From NCBI GenBank assembly GCA_020627785.1, contig JAHDGF010000013.1, forward strand, positions 31,576-74,236: a stretch of DNA of 42,661 bases, given 5' to 3'. This document shows, in pieces, positions 18,121-29,152 of this stretch. A program made the translations under genes and the position numbers. This DNA comes from Saprospiraceae bacterium. Its GTDB lineage: Bacteria; Bacteroidota; Bacteroidia; Chitinophagales; Saprospiraceae. Under the pieces are notes generated by a model. The model saw nothing but the letters and a program-made list of their open reading frames with translations. It did not search any database and had not been told where the DNA came from. The stretch's first letter is position 1. Each line of letters starts with the position of its first letter.

Positions 18121-18789
18121 TTACAAGTTATACGTAAAACCAACCCATATCTCGATTGGGAAATTATCATAATCTCTCAGCTCTTCATTTAATTCAAATA
18201 ATACTTGAGCGCCATATTTCCATTGACCAAACCCATTCATGTATCCACCGCCGATCATTGCACCATTGGTCCATTGTCTGTCTACGTAGAATGCCTCCAA
18301 ACTATTAAAGTCATAGCCAAATTGTAGATAGAGAAGATCAAGAATTTGGAAACGTGTAAAAGCTTCAACTCCTATGTCAAACCAATTAATATCGTCATCT
18401 CTCGGGATGTTTACAAAAAAGTAGTTGAGCTTTGGAGCTATACCGAAATGCAAACGATCTAAAACCTTGTAGGAAATTGCAGGTTTCAATCCAATTTTTA
18501 TTACAGTCCCAACTTCTCCGTTGCTTAATCCAATCTGCTGAATCCCTAGATTCCCCATAATATCAAAAACCAATCGCTCGCTGTTCAAAAAGTTATTCAG
18601 CTTACTAGGTTGCTTCTCATCTCTCCCTCTTACATCACCTATGCTCTTTGAATCATCTGATTCATCTGTTTGGGTTGTTCTTTGTTTTGTGCCTCTTTTT
18701 TTCTTTTTTCTGCTCTGCGCTTCAACATCTACAGAACCTATAAACATGAAGATTAAAGTGAAGCAGAATACGAACCAACTCTTTTGCAT
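18121..18789 (-). CDS. Probable outer-membrane beta-barrel protein
   Basis: About 222 residues from the ATG at 18789. A TTG at 18810 would add seven residues before a normal signal peptide, so the ATG is preferred. The signal peptide (MQKSWFVFCFTLIFMFIGS) ends near VEAQS. A very basic and polar linker (RKKKKRGTKQRTTQTDESDD) follows. The rest alternates aromatic and polar residues (KLNYFFVNI, LQFGYDFNSL, WKYGAQVLFEL) and ends EIWVGFTYNL, a typical outer-membrane C-terminal strand. I do not recognise a specific family. It diverges from the giant PKD protease. Confidence 0.75.
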   Translation of the reverse strand: MQKSWFVFCFTLIFMFIGSVDVEAQSRKKKKRGTKQRTTQTDESDDSKSIGDVRGRDEKQPSKLNNFLNSERLVFDIMGNLGIQQIGLSNGEVGTVIKIGLKPAISYKVLDRLHFGIAPKLNYFFVNIPRDDDINWFDIGVEAFTRFQILDLLYLQFGYDFNSLEAFYVDRQWTNGAMIGGGYMNGFGQWKYGAQVLFELNEELRDYDNFPIEIWVGFTYNL

Positions 18790-18810
18790 AATTATATTCT
18801 TTGTTAACAA

Positions 18811-18971
18811 TACTCTTAAATCGAGCTTTTTGTTTTTCAGTATTGGGACGTTATCAATTAATTAACGTTACATACTACGAACGAAATCTATACAGTTCGT
18901 ATTCGCAAACTGTTCGACAATCATTCAGGGATAAAATTAGGGAAAGGTTTACATAATATGTATTAAACCAA
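18811..18971. promoter_or_regulatory. Divergent control region with two inverted repeats
   Basis: Two inverted repeats are visible: ACGTTA/TAACGT (18848-18853 and 18863-18868) and TACGAAC/GTTCGTA (18876-18882 and 18895-18901). A further GTTCG occurs downstream of the second. They lie between the divergent outer-membrane protein and PKD protease genes, so they may be regulator sites. No regulator can be assigned. Confidence 0.4.
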
Positions 18972-18995
18972 TTGATAATTTGTAATAAGCAGATA

Positions 18996-21900
18996 ATGAG
19001 GTTGATTTGGATCTTTGCCGTGCTTTTTGTTTCTCTGCCTTTGGTCGGTCAAAATACCGCAATAAAGCTCTTAAAAAAGGAGTCTTACACCAAAAAGAAG
19101 AAAGAAGATGAAGATTTAGCCGTTTTCGAAATTAGAAAGGAAGCGACTGAAAATATATTCTTAAGTACCAATAAATTTTTTGAATTGGAGCTTTATGATC
19201 TTAATAATGAGATTTTAAATGTCCAAATAGAGGAATTCTTCCCTTTTTCATCATCTTTCAAACTCACGGATGAAAGAGGAAAGGAACATCATTTCGACCA
19301 TCCCAAGTATTTTAAAGGGAATATTGATTCCAAGGAAGGAGGTAAAATTTATTTGACGCTCCGGCCAGATCGATTCTCTGGCTTAATTTCTATTCCTGGT
19401 CGTGCAGACCTTCAGCTGGTCCCAACCTCTGAAACTGGTTTTATGGCGATGTATGCTTGTCCCAAAAGAAAGCCCGATCAAGAATTTCATTGTTTGACAA
19501 CCGATACAGAAAACACCCTAAAACCCAATAATTCACAGTCTAACAGATCTGTTGACAATTGTGTGAATGTTTACCTAGAGGCCGATTTTTTCATGTTTCA
19601 AGATTATGGCTCTGTTACAGGAGTAATGGATTACCTAGCCGATGTCTGGGTTCCAGTTGCCGGCCTGTATGATGCAGAGACCATTACGATTAATATAGAA
19701 GAAGTTTTAGTTTGGACGACCAATGATCCATACAGCAATGTAGACGGAGGGCAGGCCTTACAGGATTTCCAAGCTTTTCGAACTACATACAATGGCGACA
19801 TCGCCCATTTGGTGTCCACCAATCCAGCCAACATTGGAGGAATTGCTTACATCGATGTTTTATGTACCTCAGTTGCCTATGGCTTCAGTAATATCACCAA
19901 TTTCTTTAGTGATCTACCCAATTATTCCTGGACCGTTAATGTGCTTGCACATGAAATAGGACATAATCTAGGTTCTCCGCATACCCATAGTTGTACTTGG
20001 CCCAATGGCCCCATTGATAATTGCAGTTCGCCCGACGGTAATTGTAGTCCTGGGCCTGCGCCAACGAATGGAGGAACAATCATGAGCTATTGCCATCTAA
20101 ATTCTACCGGAATCGATTTCAATAATGGCTTTGGAGTTTTACCCGGAAATTTAATAAGAGACAGGATCACTTCGGCCACCTGCTTACAGCCTTGTGGAAC
20201 TAGTACAAATAATACACCACCGACGGCAGATTTTACCTATCAGGTGACAAGTCCATGTTGGGTAGGGGGAGCACAATTTACTTCCACCTCGACAGGAAAT
20301 CCTACAAGTTATTTTTGGGAATTCGAAGCAGCATCACCTAATTCTTCTACGGAGATGAATCCGAGTACCCAGTACATCATACCTGGGGTTTATAATGTAA
20401 CCTTAACGGTGACGAATGCCTTTGGCTCAGATACTAAGGTGAGACAGAACATTATAAATATTCAAGACATTCCTGATCTCAATTATAATTTCCAATTACT
20501 GAATGGGGTTGACTTTTTTCAGTTTACTGGTATTAGCAGTAGTGCTACTGATTGGAATTGGGATTTCGGTGATGGTTCAACGTCAACTTCTCAAAGCCCT
20601 CAACATACTTATGCCAACTCTGGGTCTTACACAGTTGTTTTATCTGCATCCAATTTTTGTGGTACAGAAGAAGTGAGCTTTGTGGTAGATGTAAATGTAG
20701 GGGAAGCACCGATCGCAAATTTTGGAGCATCTCAAGTGACTGGATGTGCACCACTTTCAGTGGACTTCTTCGATCAGAGTTCCAATAATCCGAGTGATTA
20801 TAACTGGACCTTCCCAGGGGCTAGTCCATCATCTTCCAATGATATGTCACCTTCCGCGATTTACAATATTCCTGGAATTTATCCAGTGGAATTAGAGGCG
20901 ATAAATCCATTTGGTTCAGACAAGGAGTTTAAAGTAAACTACATTACTGTGCAGGGTCCACCCATTGCAGATTTTAGTTTTCAGATCAATGGTCCCAGTG
21001 CTGCCTTCAACAATCTATCATCTAATGATGATTCAGTCCTTTGGGATTTTGGAGATGGAACAACCTCAACTGCTCAGAACCCAACTCACGCCTATGCAGC
21101 CAATGGGCAGTATCAGGTAACTCTAAGTGCAAGTAATGATTGTGGAATAGAACAGATTACGAAAACAGTCAATTATAATGTATTACCTGAGCCAGGATTT
21201 TCTGTGCAAGCCTTTGAAGGCTGCGCTCCATTTCAGGCCAATTTTATGGATCTAAGTTTAAACAGTACAAGTGTTTCTTGGCAATTTCCAGGAGGTGCTC
21301 CAGCCGTAAGCAATTCATCTAATCCAATGGTTTTTTATGCTAATCCCGGCAGCTATGATGTAATCATGATGGTCAGCAATGGTAGCCAAAATATTACAAA
21401 GGTTTTTGAAGATGTGATGATTATAAATGCCAGCCCTACGGCTTCATTTAATCCTGCCATTAATGGCAACACCGCGTCATTTGTTGATCAATCAATTTAT
21501 GCTAGTGATTACTTATGGAGTTTCGGAGATGGGAATACAAGCAATAATTCCAATCCAATACATAACTATTCTTTCGAAGGAAGTTATCAGGTGACACAGA
21601 CCATCACCAACATTTGCGGAAGCGATACCCATACAGAAATTATTGAAATATATTCAGATCCACAAGGAACCATACTTCCCGGTCAAACGAACTATTGCAC
21701 GGGCGAAGAAATAAACTTTGAAACAAATATTTCTGGCATTGTTGATTCTTATTTGTGGGAAATCATTGGCCCTCAGAACTTAACTTCAACTGAGACTGAT
21801 CCAAGTTTCTTTATAACGATTCCAGGAACCTATTCTGTGCGCTTAACCTTAACCAATCCTGCTGGCTCAGAAGAAATATGGTTACCCAACTACTTGAGCG

Positions 21901-24900
21901 TAGAGGCTGTCCCAATTCCCAATTTTAATTTTCAGGTAGATGCGTTACAGGTTAGTTTTCAAAATATGTCAGTTTCTGGTGATCAATACTTGTGGGATTT
22001 TGGTGATGGTGCAATGAGTACTCAAGCTTCACCCATTCATCACTATACACAAATAGGTACCTTTCAAGTAAGCCTTAATGTAAGTAATGATTGTCGGACT
22101 GAAACTATAACGAAAACCATTGTCATTGACCAAGAAACTACCGCCGGATTTACGGCAGATCAAACGCAGGTTTGTGCTGAGTCGCAAGTCCAATTTAATA
22201 ACCTATCAACTTCTGGAGCGACTAGTTTTCTTTGGGAGTTTCCTGGAGGTAATCCGGCCACTTCGACAGAAGTAAATCCATTGGTTTTTTATTCTGAAGA
22301 AGGAGATTATGATGTGCGATTGATGGTAAGCGATGGGGTAGATACAGATGAAATTTTATTACAAGATTATATCTCTGTGCTTATTAACGAGCCTTTTTCC
22401 TTGAGTCAAGAATTCATTTCACCCTTTATTATTAGATTTAATGGGGACGAAGCTTGGCCTGGAACCTATACCTGGGATTGGGGAGATGGAACAACGAGTT
22501 CTGTCACTTCACCGGTCCATGTTTATTCTGGAGAGGGGAGTTATGATGTTCATGTTACTTACGCGAATAATTGTATTTCCTTTGATACAAGTTTTACTTT
22601 AGATTTATACAATCCGGTGCGCTCAGAGTTTTCAATCTTACAGACGGAAATTTGTCAACAGAGCTTTTTATCAATTGAGAATTTATCAAGTGATAATGCA
22701 ACAAGTTTTGAATGGTATGCTCCTGGATCTCACGAAGAAGAATCTACAGACGCAGACCCTATTTTTAGTTATGTTGAGCCAGGGGAATATTATGTTGAAT
22801 TGGTGGCACACAATGCCATTTTCAGCGATACATTTAGGATTGAACCAATCAAAGTTTTTGATAAACCAACAGCGGCCTTTGATCATACTTTAAATGGTCC
22901 AACGGTGGAGTTTATTAATGAGTCTATTGATGGACAAACCTATCAATGGAAATTTGGTGATGGTGATTTAACCTCATTATCTAATCCAAGGCATGAGTAT
23001 GAAACCGAGGGTTCATTTACAGTTGAGTTAACAAGTTTCAATTTTTGTGGAGAGGATGTATTTACTAAAGATATTCAATTTTATACTCCACCAACGGCTG
23101 ACTTTGCGATTGCAGATCCAGAAGATTGTATCCCTTTCTTTGTTGGACTTTCTAATACCTCTTCAGAGAATAGTACTAGTTTCGAATGGATGATTGAAGG
23201 ACCTATCAATGAAGTTTATTCTATTGAAAATCCATTTATTTCTATTGACGAGAAAGGTATTTATGATCTGACGTTGATTGCCAAAAATCCACTCTTTTCA
23301 GATACCTTGGTTAAAAGTCAAGTTATCCTTGCGAAGGACGTTCCATTGGTAACCTCCGATTATAGCCAGCAAGGTTTTAGCTTTGATTTTCATGATTTAA
23401 GTCAAGATCAAACCTCTGTTCAATGGGAATTTGGTGACGGCGCTTTGAGCGGCGAGTATAATCCAACACATGAATATATGCAAGCAGAACTTTATGAAGT
23501 AAAGCATGCAGCGATTAATGAATGCGGAAGTGATGTTGAGATATTTTTTGTCGAAGCAAGAGAAGCTCCTCAAGCTTCCTTTGGAGTATTTCAACAAAAG
23601 CAATGTGTAGGGGATACCTTTCATTTTGTAGCCATTGAAAATAACCTCATTACAGAATATCAATGGTTTTTTGATGGTGCCGCTGTCGAAACTTCATTGG
23701 AACAAAACCCAATGGCCGTATACTATGAACCAGGTCTTTACGATATTCAATTGGTCACGCATTCTGCCATAGGGTCAGATACTGCTGTATTTGTAAATTA
23801 TGTGGAAGTAGAAGATCATCCACTTGCTTCCTTCACCATGAATAGTGTAGGAACTCAAATTATTACGGAGAATAATAGCTCAAACTCCACCGAATTTATC
23901 TGGCAATCGGCCGGAGAAATTTCAATGGAGTATAATCCTGTTTTTGAATATGATAGTAATGGAGTTTACCGAGTAGAGTTATACGCTTTTAATTCTTGTG
24001 GAGTAGATTCCTTGAGTTTTGAGACAGCAATCACAGCTTTACCTAAGGCTCAGTTTTCATTCCAGGACAGCGTATGTATAAATGAAGAAATATATTTAAT
24101 TAGTCAATCTATTGGTGCTACAAACTATAGTTGGATCGTAAATGATACAACTATACTAAATGCTCAAGATTCTCTCTTGGTTTCATTTGATGAGCCGGGG
24201 AGTTATAACCTTGGTTTGGTTGTAGAAAATTTTTGGGGTGTAGATACCAGCTATATAATTGATGCCATCGAAGTAATCCCACAACCAAAATCCCATTTTA
24301 CTTTTGAATTTTTTGACAACCAGGTTTTGTTCGCCAATTTAAGCGAAAACTCTGAGGACTACCTATGGGATTATGGAGATGGCAATCAATCAAATCACGG
24401 AGGAGAACAGTTTCATTTATATGAAGAGGCTGGTATCTTCGAAGTGACTTTAATTGCCTTTAATGAATGTGGAAGTGATACCACAACTCAGATCATAGAT
24501 GCTAATATCCTCCTTCCAGAAATCTTGTTTTTTTCTAATCATGGCGAGTGTGTTCCAACAGTTTTAGAAGTATCAGAACAGTCTTTTGGTAATCCCACCA
24601 ATTGGTTTTGGGAGTTGACAGGACCGGATACCTTGATTAGTTTTGATAAAATTCCTGACTTAAATATTATGACACCAGGAACTTATGATCTTTATGTTGA
24701 GATCTCAAATATTTACGGGACAGCAAGTAACACTTATCCAAATTTGGTTAAAGTAAAAGGTGTACCTTCTGCGGACTTTAGTTATGAACTCGTAGATGGA
24801 GTAATTAGCCTCATGGCAAATGATACCATTCCTTTAGAAAGTCTTTGGGAATTTGGAGACGGTAGTTTTTCTTCAGATCAGATAGGAATTCACTCGTATT

Positions 24901-25262
24901 CTGCGTCTGATTTATATACGGTTACTCATACAAGCTCCAATGTTTGTGGTGAGAACTCAAGTGAGCAAGACATTGAAATTACCATCAGAAATCCTTATCC
25001 AAGAGATGTGTTAGAAAATGCGATTGTAGCACCCAATCCTAGTCATGGTTTAGCCAGGTTGGAAATGCGTGGATATGTTGATCGTCCATTTGAGATTGAA
25101 GTTTTTCAAGCCAATGGTAAACTTGCATACCGGATGGAACAAGAACCTCTGAGTGGAAGTCGTGCTGTGGAGTTACCTTCCGAGGAACTAAACAGTGGTG
25201 TTTATATTATCTCCATTACCTCTGACCGTCAATTGAAAATCTTACGATGGATCCGCTATTAA
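18996..25262 (+). CDS. Giant secreted metalloprotease with ~20 PKD domains and T9SS type A sorting domain
   Basis: About 2088 residues from the ATG at 18996. A TTG at 18972 would precede the signal peptide (MRLIWIFAVLFVSLPLVGQ) by eight residues and is less likely. After a propeptide-like part, a reprolysin-like zinc protease domain carries HEIGHNLGSPHTH (from residue 319) and an IMSYCH Met-turn. From about residue 408 to 2000 come roughly 20 PKD domains in alternating types. One type starts with a Cys-containing strand (VTGCAPLSVDF) and lacks GDG. The other has WDFGDGSTS and ends NxCG. They make ten super-repeats of about 160 residues. The C-terminus (APNPSHGLARLEM to LKILRWIRY) is a T9SS type A sorting domain. 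It is probably a surface or released protease acting on proteins outside the cell. Confidence 0.93.
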   Translation: MRLIWIFAVLFVSLPLVGQNTAIKLLKKESYTKKKKEDEDLAVFEIRKEATENIFLSTNKFFELELYDLNNEILNVQIEEFFPFSSSFKLTDERGKEHHFDHPKYFKGNIDSKEGGKIYLTLRPDRFSGLISIPGRADLQLVPTSETGFMAMYACPKRKPDQEFHCLTTDTENTLKPNNSQSNRSVDNCVNVYLEADFFMFQDYGSVTGVMDYLADVWVPVAGLYDAETITINIEEVLVWTTNDPYSNVDGGQALQDFQAFRTTYNGDIAHLVSTNPANIGGIAYIDVLCTSVAYGFSNITNFFSDLPNYSWTVNVLAHEIGHNLGSPHTHSCTWPNGPIDNCSSPDGNCSPGPAPTNGGTIMSYCHLNSTGIDFNNGFGVLPGNLIRDRITSATCLQPCGTSTNNTPPTADFTYQVTSPCWVGGAQFTSTSTGNPTSYFWEFEAASPNSSTEMNPSTQYIIPGVYNVTLTVTNAFGSDTKVRQNIINIQDIPDLNYNFQLLNGVDFFQFTGISSSATDWNWDFGDGSTSTSQSPQHTYANSGSYTVVLSASNFCGTEEVSFVVDVNVGEAPIANFGASQVTGCAPLSVDFFDQSSNNPSDYNWTFPGASPSSSNDMSPSAIYNIPGIYPVELEAINPFGSDKEFKVNYITVQGPPIADFSFQINGPSAAFNNLSSNDDSVLWDFGDGTTSTAQNPTHAYAANGQYQVTLSASNDCGIEQITKTVNYNVLPEPGFSVQAFEGCAPFQANFMDLSLNSTSVSWQFPGGAPAVSNSSNPMVFYANPGSYDVIMMVSNGSQNITKVFEDVMIINASPTASFNPAINGNTASFVDQSIYASDYLWSFGDGNTSNNSNPIHNYSFEGSYQVTQTITNICGSDTHTEIIEIYSDPQGTILPGQTNYCTGEEINFETNISGIVDSYLWEIIGPQNLTSTETDPSFFITIPGTYSVRLTLTNPAGSEEIWLPNYLSVEAVPIPNFNFQVDALQVSFQNMSVSGDQYLWDFGDGAMSTQASPIHHYTQIGTFQVSLNVSNDCRTETITKTIVIDQETTAGFTADQTQVCAESQVQFNNLSTSGATSFLWEFPGGNPATSTEVNPLVFYSEEGDYDVRLMVSDGVDTDEILLQDYISVLINEPFSLSQEFISPFIIRFNGDEAWPGTYTWDWGDGTTSSVTSPVHVYSGEGSYDVHVTYANNCISFDTSFTLDLYNPVRSEFSILQTEICQQSFLSIENLSSDNATSFEWYAPGSHEEESTDADPIFSYVEPGEYYVELVAHNAIFSDTFRIEPIKVFDKPTAAFDHTLNGPTVEFINESIDGQTYQWKFGDGDLTSLSNPRHEYETEGSFTVELTSFNFCGEDVFTKDIQFYTPPTADFAIADPEDCIPFFVGLSNTSSENSTSFEWMIEGPINEVYSIENPFISIDEKGIYDLTLIAKNPLFSDTLVKSQVILAKDVPLVTSDYSQQGFSFDFHDLSQDQTSVQWEFGDGALSGEYNPTHEYMQAELYEVKHAAINECGSDVEIFFVEAREAPQASFGVFQQKQCVGDTFHFVAIENNLITEYQWFFDGAAVETSLEQNPMAVYYEPGLYDIQLVTHSAIGSDTAVFVNYVEVEDHPLASFTMNSVGTQIITENNSSNSTEFIWQSAGEISMEYNPVFEYDSNGVYRVELYAFNSCGVDSLSFETAITALPKAQFSFQDSVCINEEIYLISQSIGATNYSWIVNDTTILNAQDSLLVSFDEPGSYNLGLVVENFWGVDTSYIIDAIEVIPQPKSHFTFEFFDNQVLFANLSENSEDYLWDYGDGNQSNHGGEQFHLYEEAGIFEVTLIAFNECGSDTTTQIIDANILLPEILFFSNHGECVPTVLEVSEQSFGNPTNWFWELTGPDTLISFDKIPDLNIMTPGTYDLYVEISNIYGTASNTYPNLVKVKGVPSADFSYELVDGVISLMANDTIPLESLWEFGDGSFSSDQIGIHSYSASDLYTVTHTSSNVCGENSSEQDIEITIRNPYPRDVLENAIVAPNPSHGLARLEMRGYVDRPFEIEVFQANGKLAYRMEQEPLSGSRAVELPSEELNSGVYIISITSDRQLKILRWIRY

Positions 25263-25324
25263 TTATGATAATCTTTTATGTATTTAATTTGAATATTATC
25301 TGATTACTGTTCATATTTGCGTCA

Positions 25325-25417
25325 CTTATCAAGAAAGGTGGAGGGTACGGGCCCTATGAAACCTTGGCAACCAGCGCTTGTACGGTGCCAATTCCTGCCC
25401 TGAAAGGGGAAGATGAG
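25325..25417 (+). ncRNA. SAM-I (S-box) riboswitch upstream of metH
   Basis: The core matches the S-box aptamer: CTTATCAAGAAAGGTGGAGGG, then CCCTATGAAACCTTGGCAACC, then a P3/P4 region. P1 is closed by CTTATC (25325-25330) pairing with GATGAG (25412-25417), with one wobble. It binds S-adenosylmethionine and would shut off the methionine synthase operon when SAM is abundant. I do not see a clear terminator before the metH start 60 bases later, so control may act on translation or through a weaker hairpin. Confidence 0.95.
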
Positions 25418-25476
25418 CTAAAATTCAGTCTTCGTACATTCTTTGGTATCTTTCTAGGTAAGTGAAAAATTAGAAT

Positions 25477-28400
25477 ATGGATATATTTTCACTGATTAAA
25501 GAAAGAATATTGGTACTGGATGGTGCCATGGGGACGATGATTCAACGTCACAATTTAGAAGAAGAAGACTATCGTGGCGAAAGGTTTAAAGACCATCCTT
25601 CTCCAGTTAAAGGGAACAACGATTTACTTGTTCTTACACAACCACAGATCATTTCTGATATACATCGGCAATACTTTGAAGCCGGTTCAGACATCGTTGA
25701 AACCAATACCTTCAATGCCAATTCCATTTCGATGGTAGATTATGACATGGTTGATCTAGTTTTTGAAATCAATGAGACCGCAGCAAGATTGGCGAAGGAA
25801 GTGGCGGAAGAATTCACTAAAAAAGATCCTTCAAAGCCACGTTTTGTTGCCGGATCTTTAGGGCCAACGAATAGGACCGCATCTCTATCACCAGACGTGA
25901 ATGATCCGGGCTTCAGGGCTGTAAATTTCGAAGATTTAAAAAAAGCATATTATCAGCAGATCGATGGTCTGATTACTGGAGGAGCTGACATCCTTTTGAT
26001 CGAAACCATATTCGATACGCTGAATGCCAAAGCGGCCCTTTATGCTGCGCAACAATACATGGATGACAAAGGTCAAAAGTGGCCAATCATGATATCCGGT
26101 ACTATAACCGATGCTAGTGGAAGAACCTTATCAGGTCAGACAGCTGAAGCTTTTGCTATATCTATGTCTCATTATCCAATCTTCTCCATCGGTTTTAATT
26201 GTGCATTGGGTGGTGAGCAATTGGTGCCATACGTTCAGACCGTTGCCGATAAAAGTGACTTCAATGTTTCTGTTCATCCTAATGCTGGTCTACCGAATGA
26301 GTTTGGTGCTTATGATCAGACAGCAGATGAGATGGCAGAAATCATGCGTGATTATTTTGAGCGAGGGATTGTAAATGTTGTCGGGGGATGTTGTGGAACA
26401 ACTCCAGAACACATCGCTGCCATGGCAAAAGTTGCCAATGAATATGGTCCTAGAAAGATACAAGAACAACCAAAATATCTTCAGTTGAGTGGGCTAGAAC
26501 CACTGACAATAAGACCTGAAACCAATCTGGTAAATGTTGGGGAAAGAACAAATGTTGCGGGCTCACGTGCCTTCCTCAGAATGATTAAGAATCGAGAATT
26601 TGAGAAGGCCTTGACGGTGGCTAAAGATCAAGTAGAGGGTGGTGCTCAGATTCTAGACGTAAACATGGATGATGGTTTGATCGATGGTGTTGAGGCGATG
26701 GTTGCCTTTTTAAATCTGATTGCCTCAGAACCGGATATTTCTCGAATTCCGATCATGATTGATTCCTCAAAGTGGGAGATAATCAAGGCAGGTTTGGAGT
26801 GCGCTCAAGGCAAATGTGTGGTAAACTCCATTAGCATGAAAGAAGGGATTGAAGAATTCAAAGAGCATGCACAAGAAATATTAAAATTTGGAGCTGCAGT
26901 TGTAGTCATGGCCTTTGACGAAGAAGGGCAGGCAGATAGCTACGAACGTCGAATTGAAATCTGTAAAAAATCTTATGACATTCTTGTCAATGAAGTAGGG
27001 TTCCCCGCAACGGATATCATTTTTGATCCAAATATATTTCCAGTAGCCACTGGAATGGAAGAACATAAAAACAATGCAGTTGATTTCTTTAGAGCTACTA
27101 AATGGATAAAGGAAAATTTACCGGGCGCAAAGGTAAGTGGTGGTGTGAGTAACGTTTCTTTTTCGTTTAGAGGTAATAACATCGTCCGAGAGGCGATGCA
27201 TGCCGTTTTCTTATATCATGGAGTGAATGCTGGAATGGATATGGCCATCGTCAATCCTGGAATGCTAGAGGTGTATTCAGAAATAAAGCCTGAATTAAGA
27301 GAGCTGGTAGAAGATGTTTTATTAAATAGAAAAGAAAACGCCGAAGAAGCGTTGATAGAATATGCTGAAGGAACCAAAGGAGTCAAAAAGATTTCAGAAG
27401 AGAAAATTCTTGAGTGGAGAAATGATCCTGTTGAAAAGCGATTGAGCCATTCTTTGGTGAAGGGAATCAATAAGTTTATTGAAGAAGATGTTGAAGTGGC
27501 CAGACAGAAGTATCCATCTCCTTTAGAGGTCATAGAAGGACCTTTAATGGATGGGATGAATATAGTTGGTGATCTTTTTGGGAGTGGTAAAATGTTTTTG
27601 CCGCAGGTAGTTAAGAGTGCTCGAGTAATGAAGCAAGCAGTGGCTTACTTGACACCTTACTTAGAAGAATCAAAACAACAAACCAATTCGGCCGGGAAGA
27701 TTTTATTAGCTACGGTTAAAGGGGACGTCCATGACATCGGTAAGAACATCGTTTCCGTGGTTTTAGCCTGTAATAACTTTGAGATTGTTGATCTTGGAGT
27801 GATGGTGCCAATGGATAAAATTTTAAGTGAAGCTAAGGCGCATGATGTAGATGTTATTGGGTTAAGTGGTCTAATCACCCCATCTTTAGATGAGATGGTG
27901 ACCGTCGCCAAAGAAATGGAAAGAAGAGAAATGAACATGCCTCTGCTTATCGGCGGCGCTACAACCTCTCGATTGCACACAGCTGTGAAAATTGATCCAG
28001 TCTATAGTGGTCCAGTGGTTCATGTATTGGATGCAAGTAAATCTGTTCCTGTTGCGAGTAAGTTATTGAGTAAGAAGTTATCTAAACAAACCATTCTTGC
28101 ATTTAAAAATGAATATTTAGAAACGCGAAATAAATATTTGGAAGGCTCGGTAAAAAAAGAATTTGTGCCGATTGATCAATGCAATGCCAATAGTTTTAAA
28201 ATTGATTGGGAATCAACTGAGATTACAAAACCTCAGTTCACTGGGATCAAGAGATTTCAGAATTTCGATATAAAAGAATTGATTGAATATATAGACTGGA
28301 CACCCTTCTTTTCAACTTGGATGTTGAAAGGAAAGTATCCAGCTATTTTTGAGGATAAGGTAGTTGGCGTTGAGGCTAAAAAGTTACATGACGACGCACT

Positions 28401-29142
28401 TAGATTGCTCGATAGAATTGTAGTAGAAGATTTACTTCAAGCTGAAGGAATTATTGCCTTCTTTCCAGCCAATACTGTTGACGCCAATGTCATTGAGCTA
28501 TATCCAAATGAAGATAGAGATAAACCATTTGCTACTTTTCCTCAGTTAAGACAACAGGGTAAAAAAGCGGAAGGCAGAGCCAATTTCTGCCTTGCAGATT
28601 ACATTGCTCCTAAAGGCACCAAAGAAGATTACCTTGGCTTATTTGCTGTGACGACTGGTCTGGGTATAGAAACCTTACTTGAAGAAGCCAAGGCCAATCA
28701 CGATGATTACAATTCGATTCTAGCAAAAGCGGTTGCAGATAGACTCGCGGAAGCCTTCGCTGAAAAAATGCACCAAGAAGTTCGATTGAATCATTGGGGT
28801 TTTGCTGCGGATGAGAAGCTATCAAATAGTGAATTAATCAAAGAAAAATATACAGGTATTCGGCCAGCATTCGGTTATCCAGCTTGCCCAGATCACAGTC
28901 CCAAAAGATTGTTATTCGATATTCTAAAGGCAGAGGATGCGGGCATGCAATTGACGGATTCATTTGCGATGTTTCCAGCTTCATCTGTCAGCGGAATGTA
29001 CTTCAGTCATCCAGAAGCCAAATACTTCAATGTAGGGAAGATCGATAAAGATCAGATAGAAAGCTATGCTAAGTCATTGAATATTGAATTTGCGAAAGCG
29101 GAAAAATTCTTGCAATCTAATTTAAGTTACATCCCAGACTAA
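25477..29142 (+). CDS. metH: Cobalamin-dependent methionine synthase, full length
   Basis: A 1221-residue, four-module enzyme that moves a methyl group from methyl-tetrahydrofolate to homocysteine through cobalamin. The homocysteine domain (1-325) opens with [10 protein letters not shown] and ends with the zinc-binding [11 protein letters not shown]. The pterin domain (about 340-640) has [15 protein letters not shown]. The B12 cap and binding domains (about 650-890) have the cobalt-ligand motif [10 protein letters not shown] and [13 protein letters not shown]. The activation domain (about 900-1221) has [13 protein letters not shown] for SAM binding. No residue or module appears to be missing. 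It sits under the SAM riboswitch and is followed after 10 bases by metF, which makes its folate substrate. Confidence 0.98.
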   Translation: MDIFSLIKERILVLDGAMGTMIQRHNLEEEDYRGERFKDHPSPVKGNNDLLVLTQPQIISDIHRQYFEAGSDIVETNTFNANSISMVDYDMVDLVFEINETAARLAKEVAEEFTKKDPSKPRFVAGSLGPTNRTASLSPDVNDPGFRAVNFEDLKKAYYQQIDGLITGGADILLIETIFDTLNAKAALYAAQQYMDDKGQKWPIMISGTITDASGRTLSGQTAEAFAISMSHYPIFSIGFNCALGGEQLVPYVQTVADKSDFNVSVHPNAGLPNEFGAYDQTADEMAEIMRDYFERGIVNVVGGCCGTTPEHIAAMAKVANEYGPRKIQEQPKYLQLSGLEPLTIRPETNLVNVGERTNVAGSRAFLRMIKNREFEKALTVAKDQVEGGAQILDVNMDDGLIDGVEAMVAFLNLIASEPDISRIPIMIDSSKWEIIKAGLECAQGKCVVNSISMKEGIEEFKEHAQEILKFGAAVVVMAFDEEGQADSYERRIEICKKSYDILVNEVGFPATDIIFDPNIFPVATGMEEHKNNAVDFFRATKWIKENLPGAKVSGGVSNVSFSFRGNNIVREAMHAVFLYHGVNAGMDMAIVNPGMLEVYSEIKPELRELVEDVLLNRKENAEEALIEYAEGTKGVKKISEEKILEWRNDPVEKRLSHSLVKGINKFIEEDVEVARQKYPSPLEVIEGPLMDGMNIVGDLFGSGKMFLPQVVKSARVMKQAVAYLTPYLEESKQQTNSAGKILLATVKGDVHDIGKNIVSVVLACNNFEIVDLGVMVPMDKILSEAKAHDVDVIGLSGLITPSLDEMVTVAKEMERREMNMPLLIGGATTSRLHTAVKIDPVYSGPVVHVLDASKSVPVASKLLSKKLSKQTILAFKNEYLETRNKYLEGSVKKEFVPIDQCNANSFKIDWESTEITKPQFTGIKRFQNFDIKELIEYIDWTPFFSTWMLKGKYPAIFEDKVVGVEAKKLHDDALRLLDRIVVEDLLQAEGIIAFFPANTVDANVIELYPNEDRDKPFATFPQLRQQGKKAEGRANFCLADYIAPKGTKEDYLGLFAVTTGLGIETLLEEAKANHDDYNSILAKAVADRLAEAFAEKMHQEVRLNHWGFAADEKLSNSELIKEKYTGIRPAFGYPACPDHSPKRLLFDILKAEDAGMQLTDSFAMFPASSVSGMYFSHPEAKYFNVGKIDKDQIESYAKSLNIEFAKAEKFLQSNLSYIPD

Positions 29143-29152
29143 TTAATAAGAA

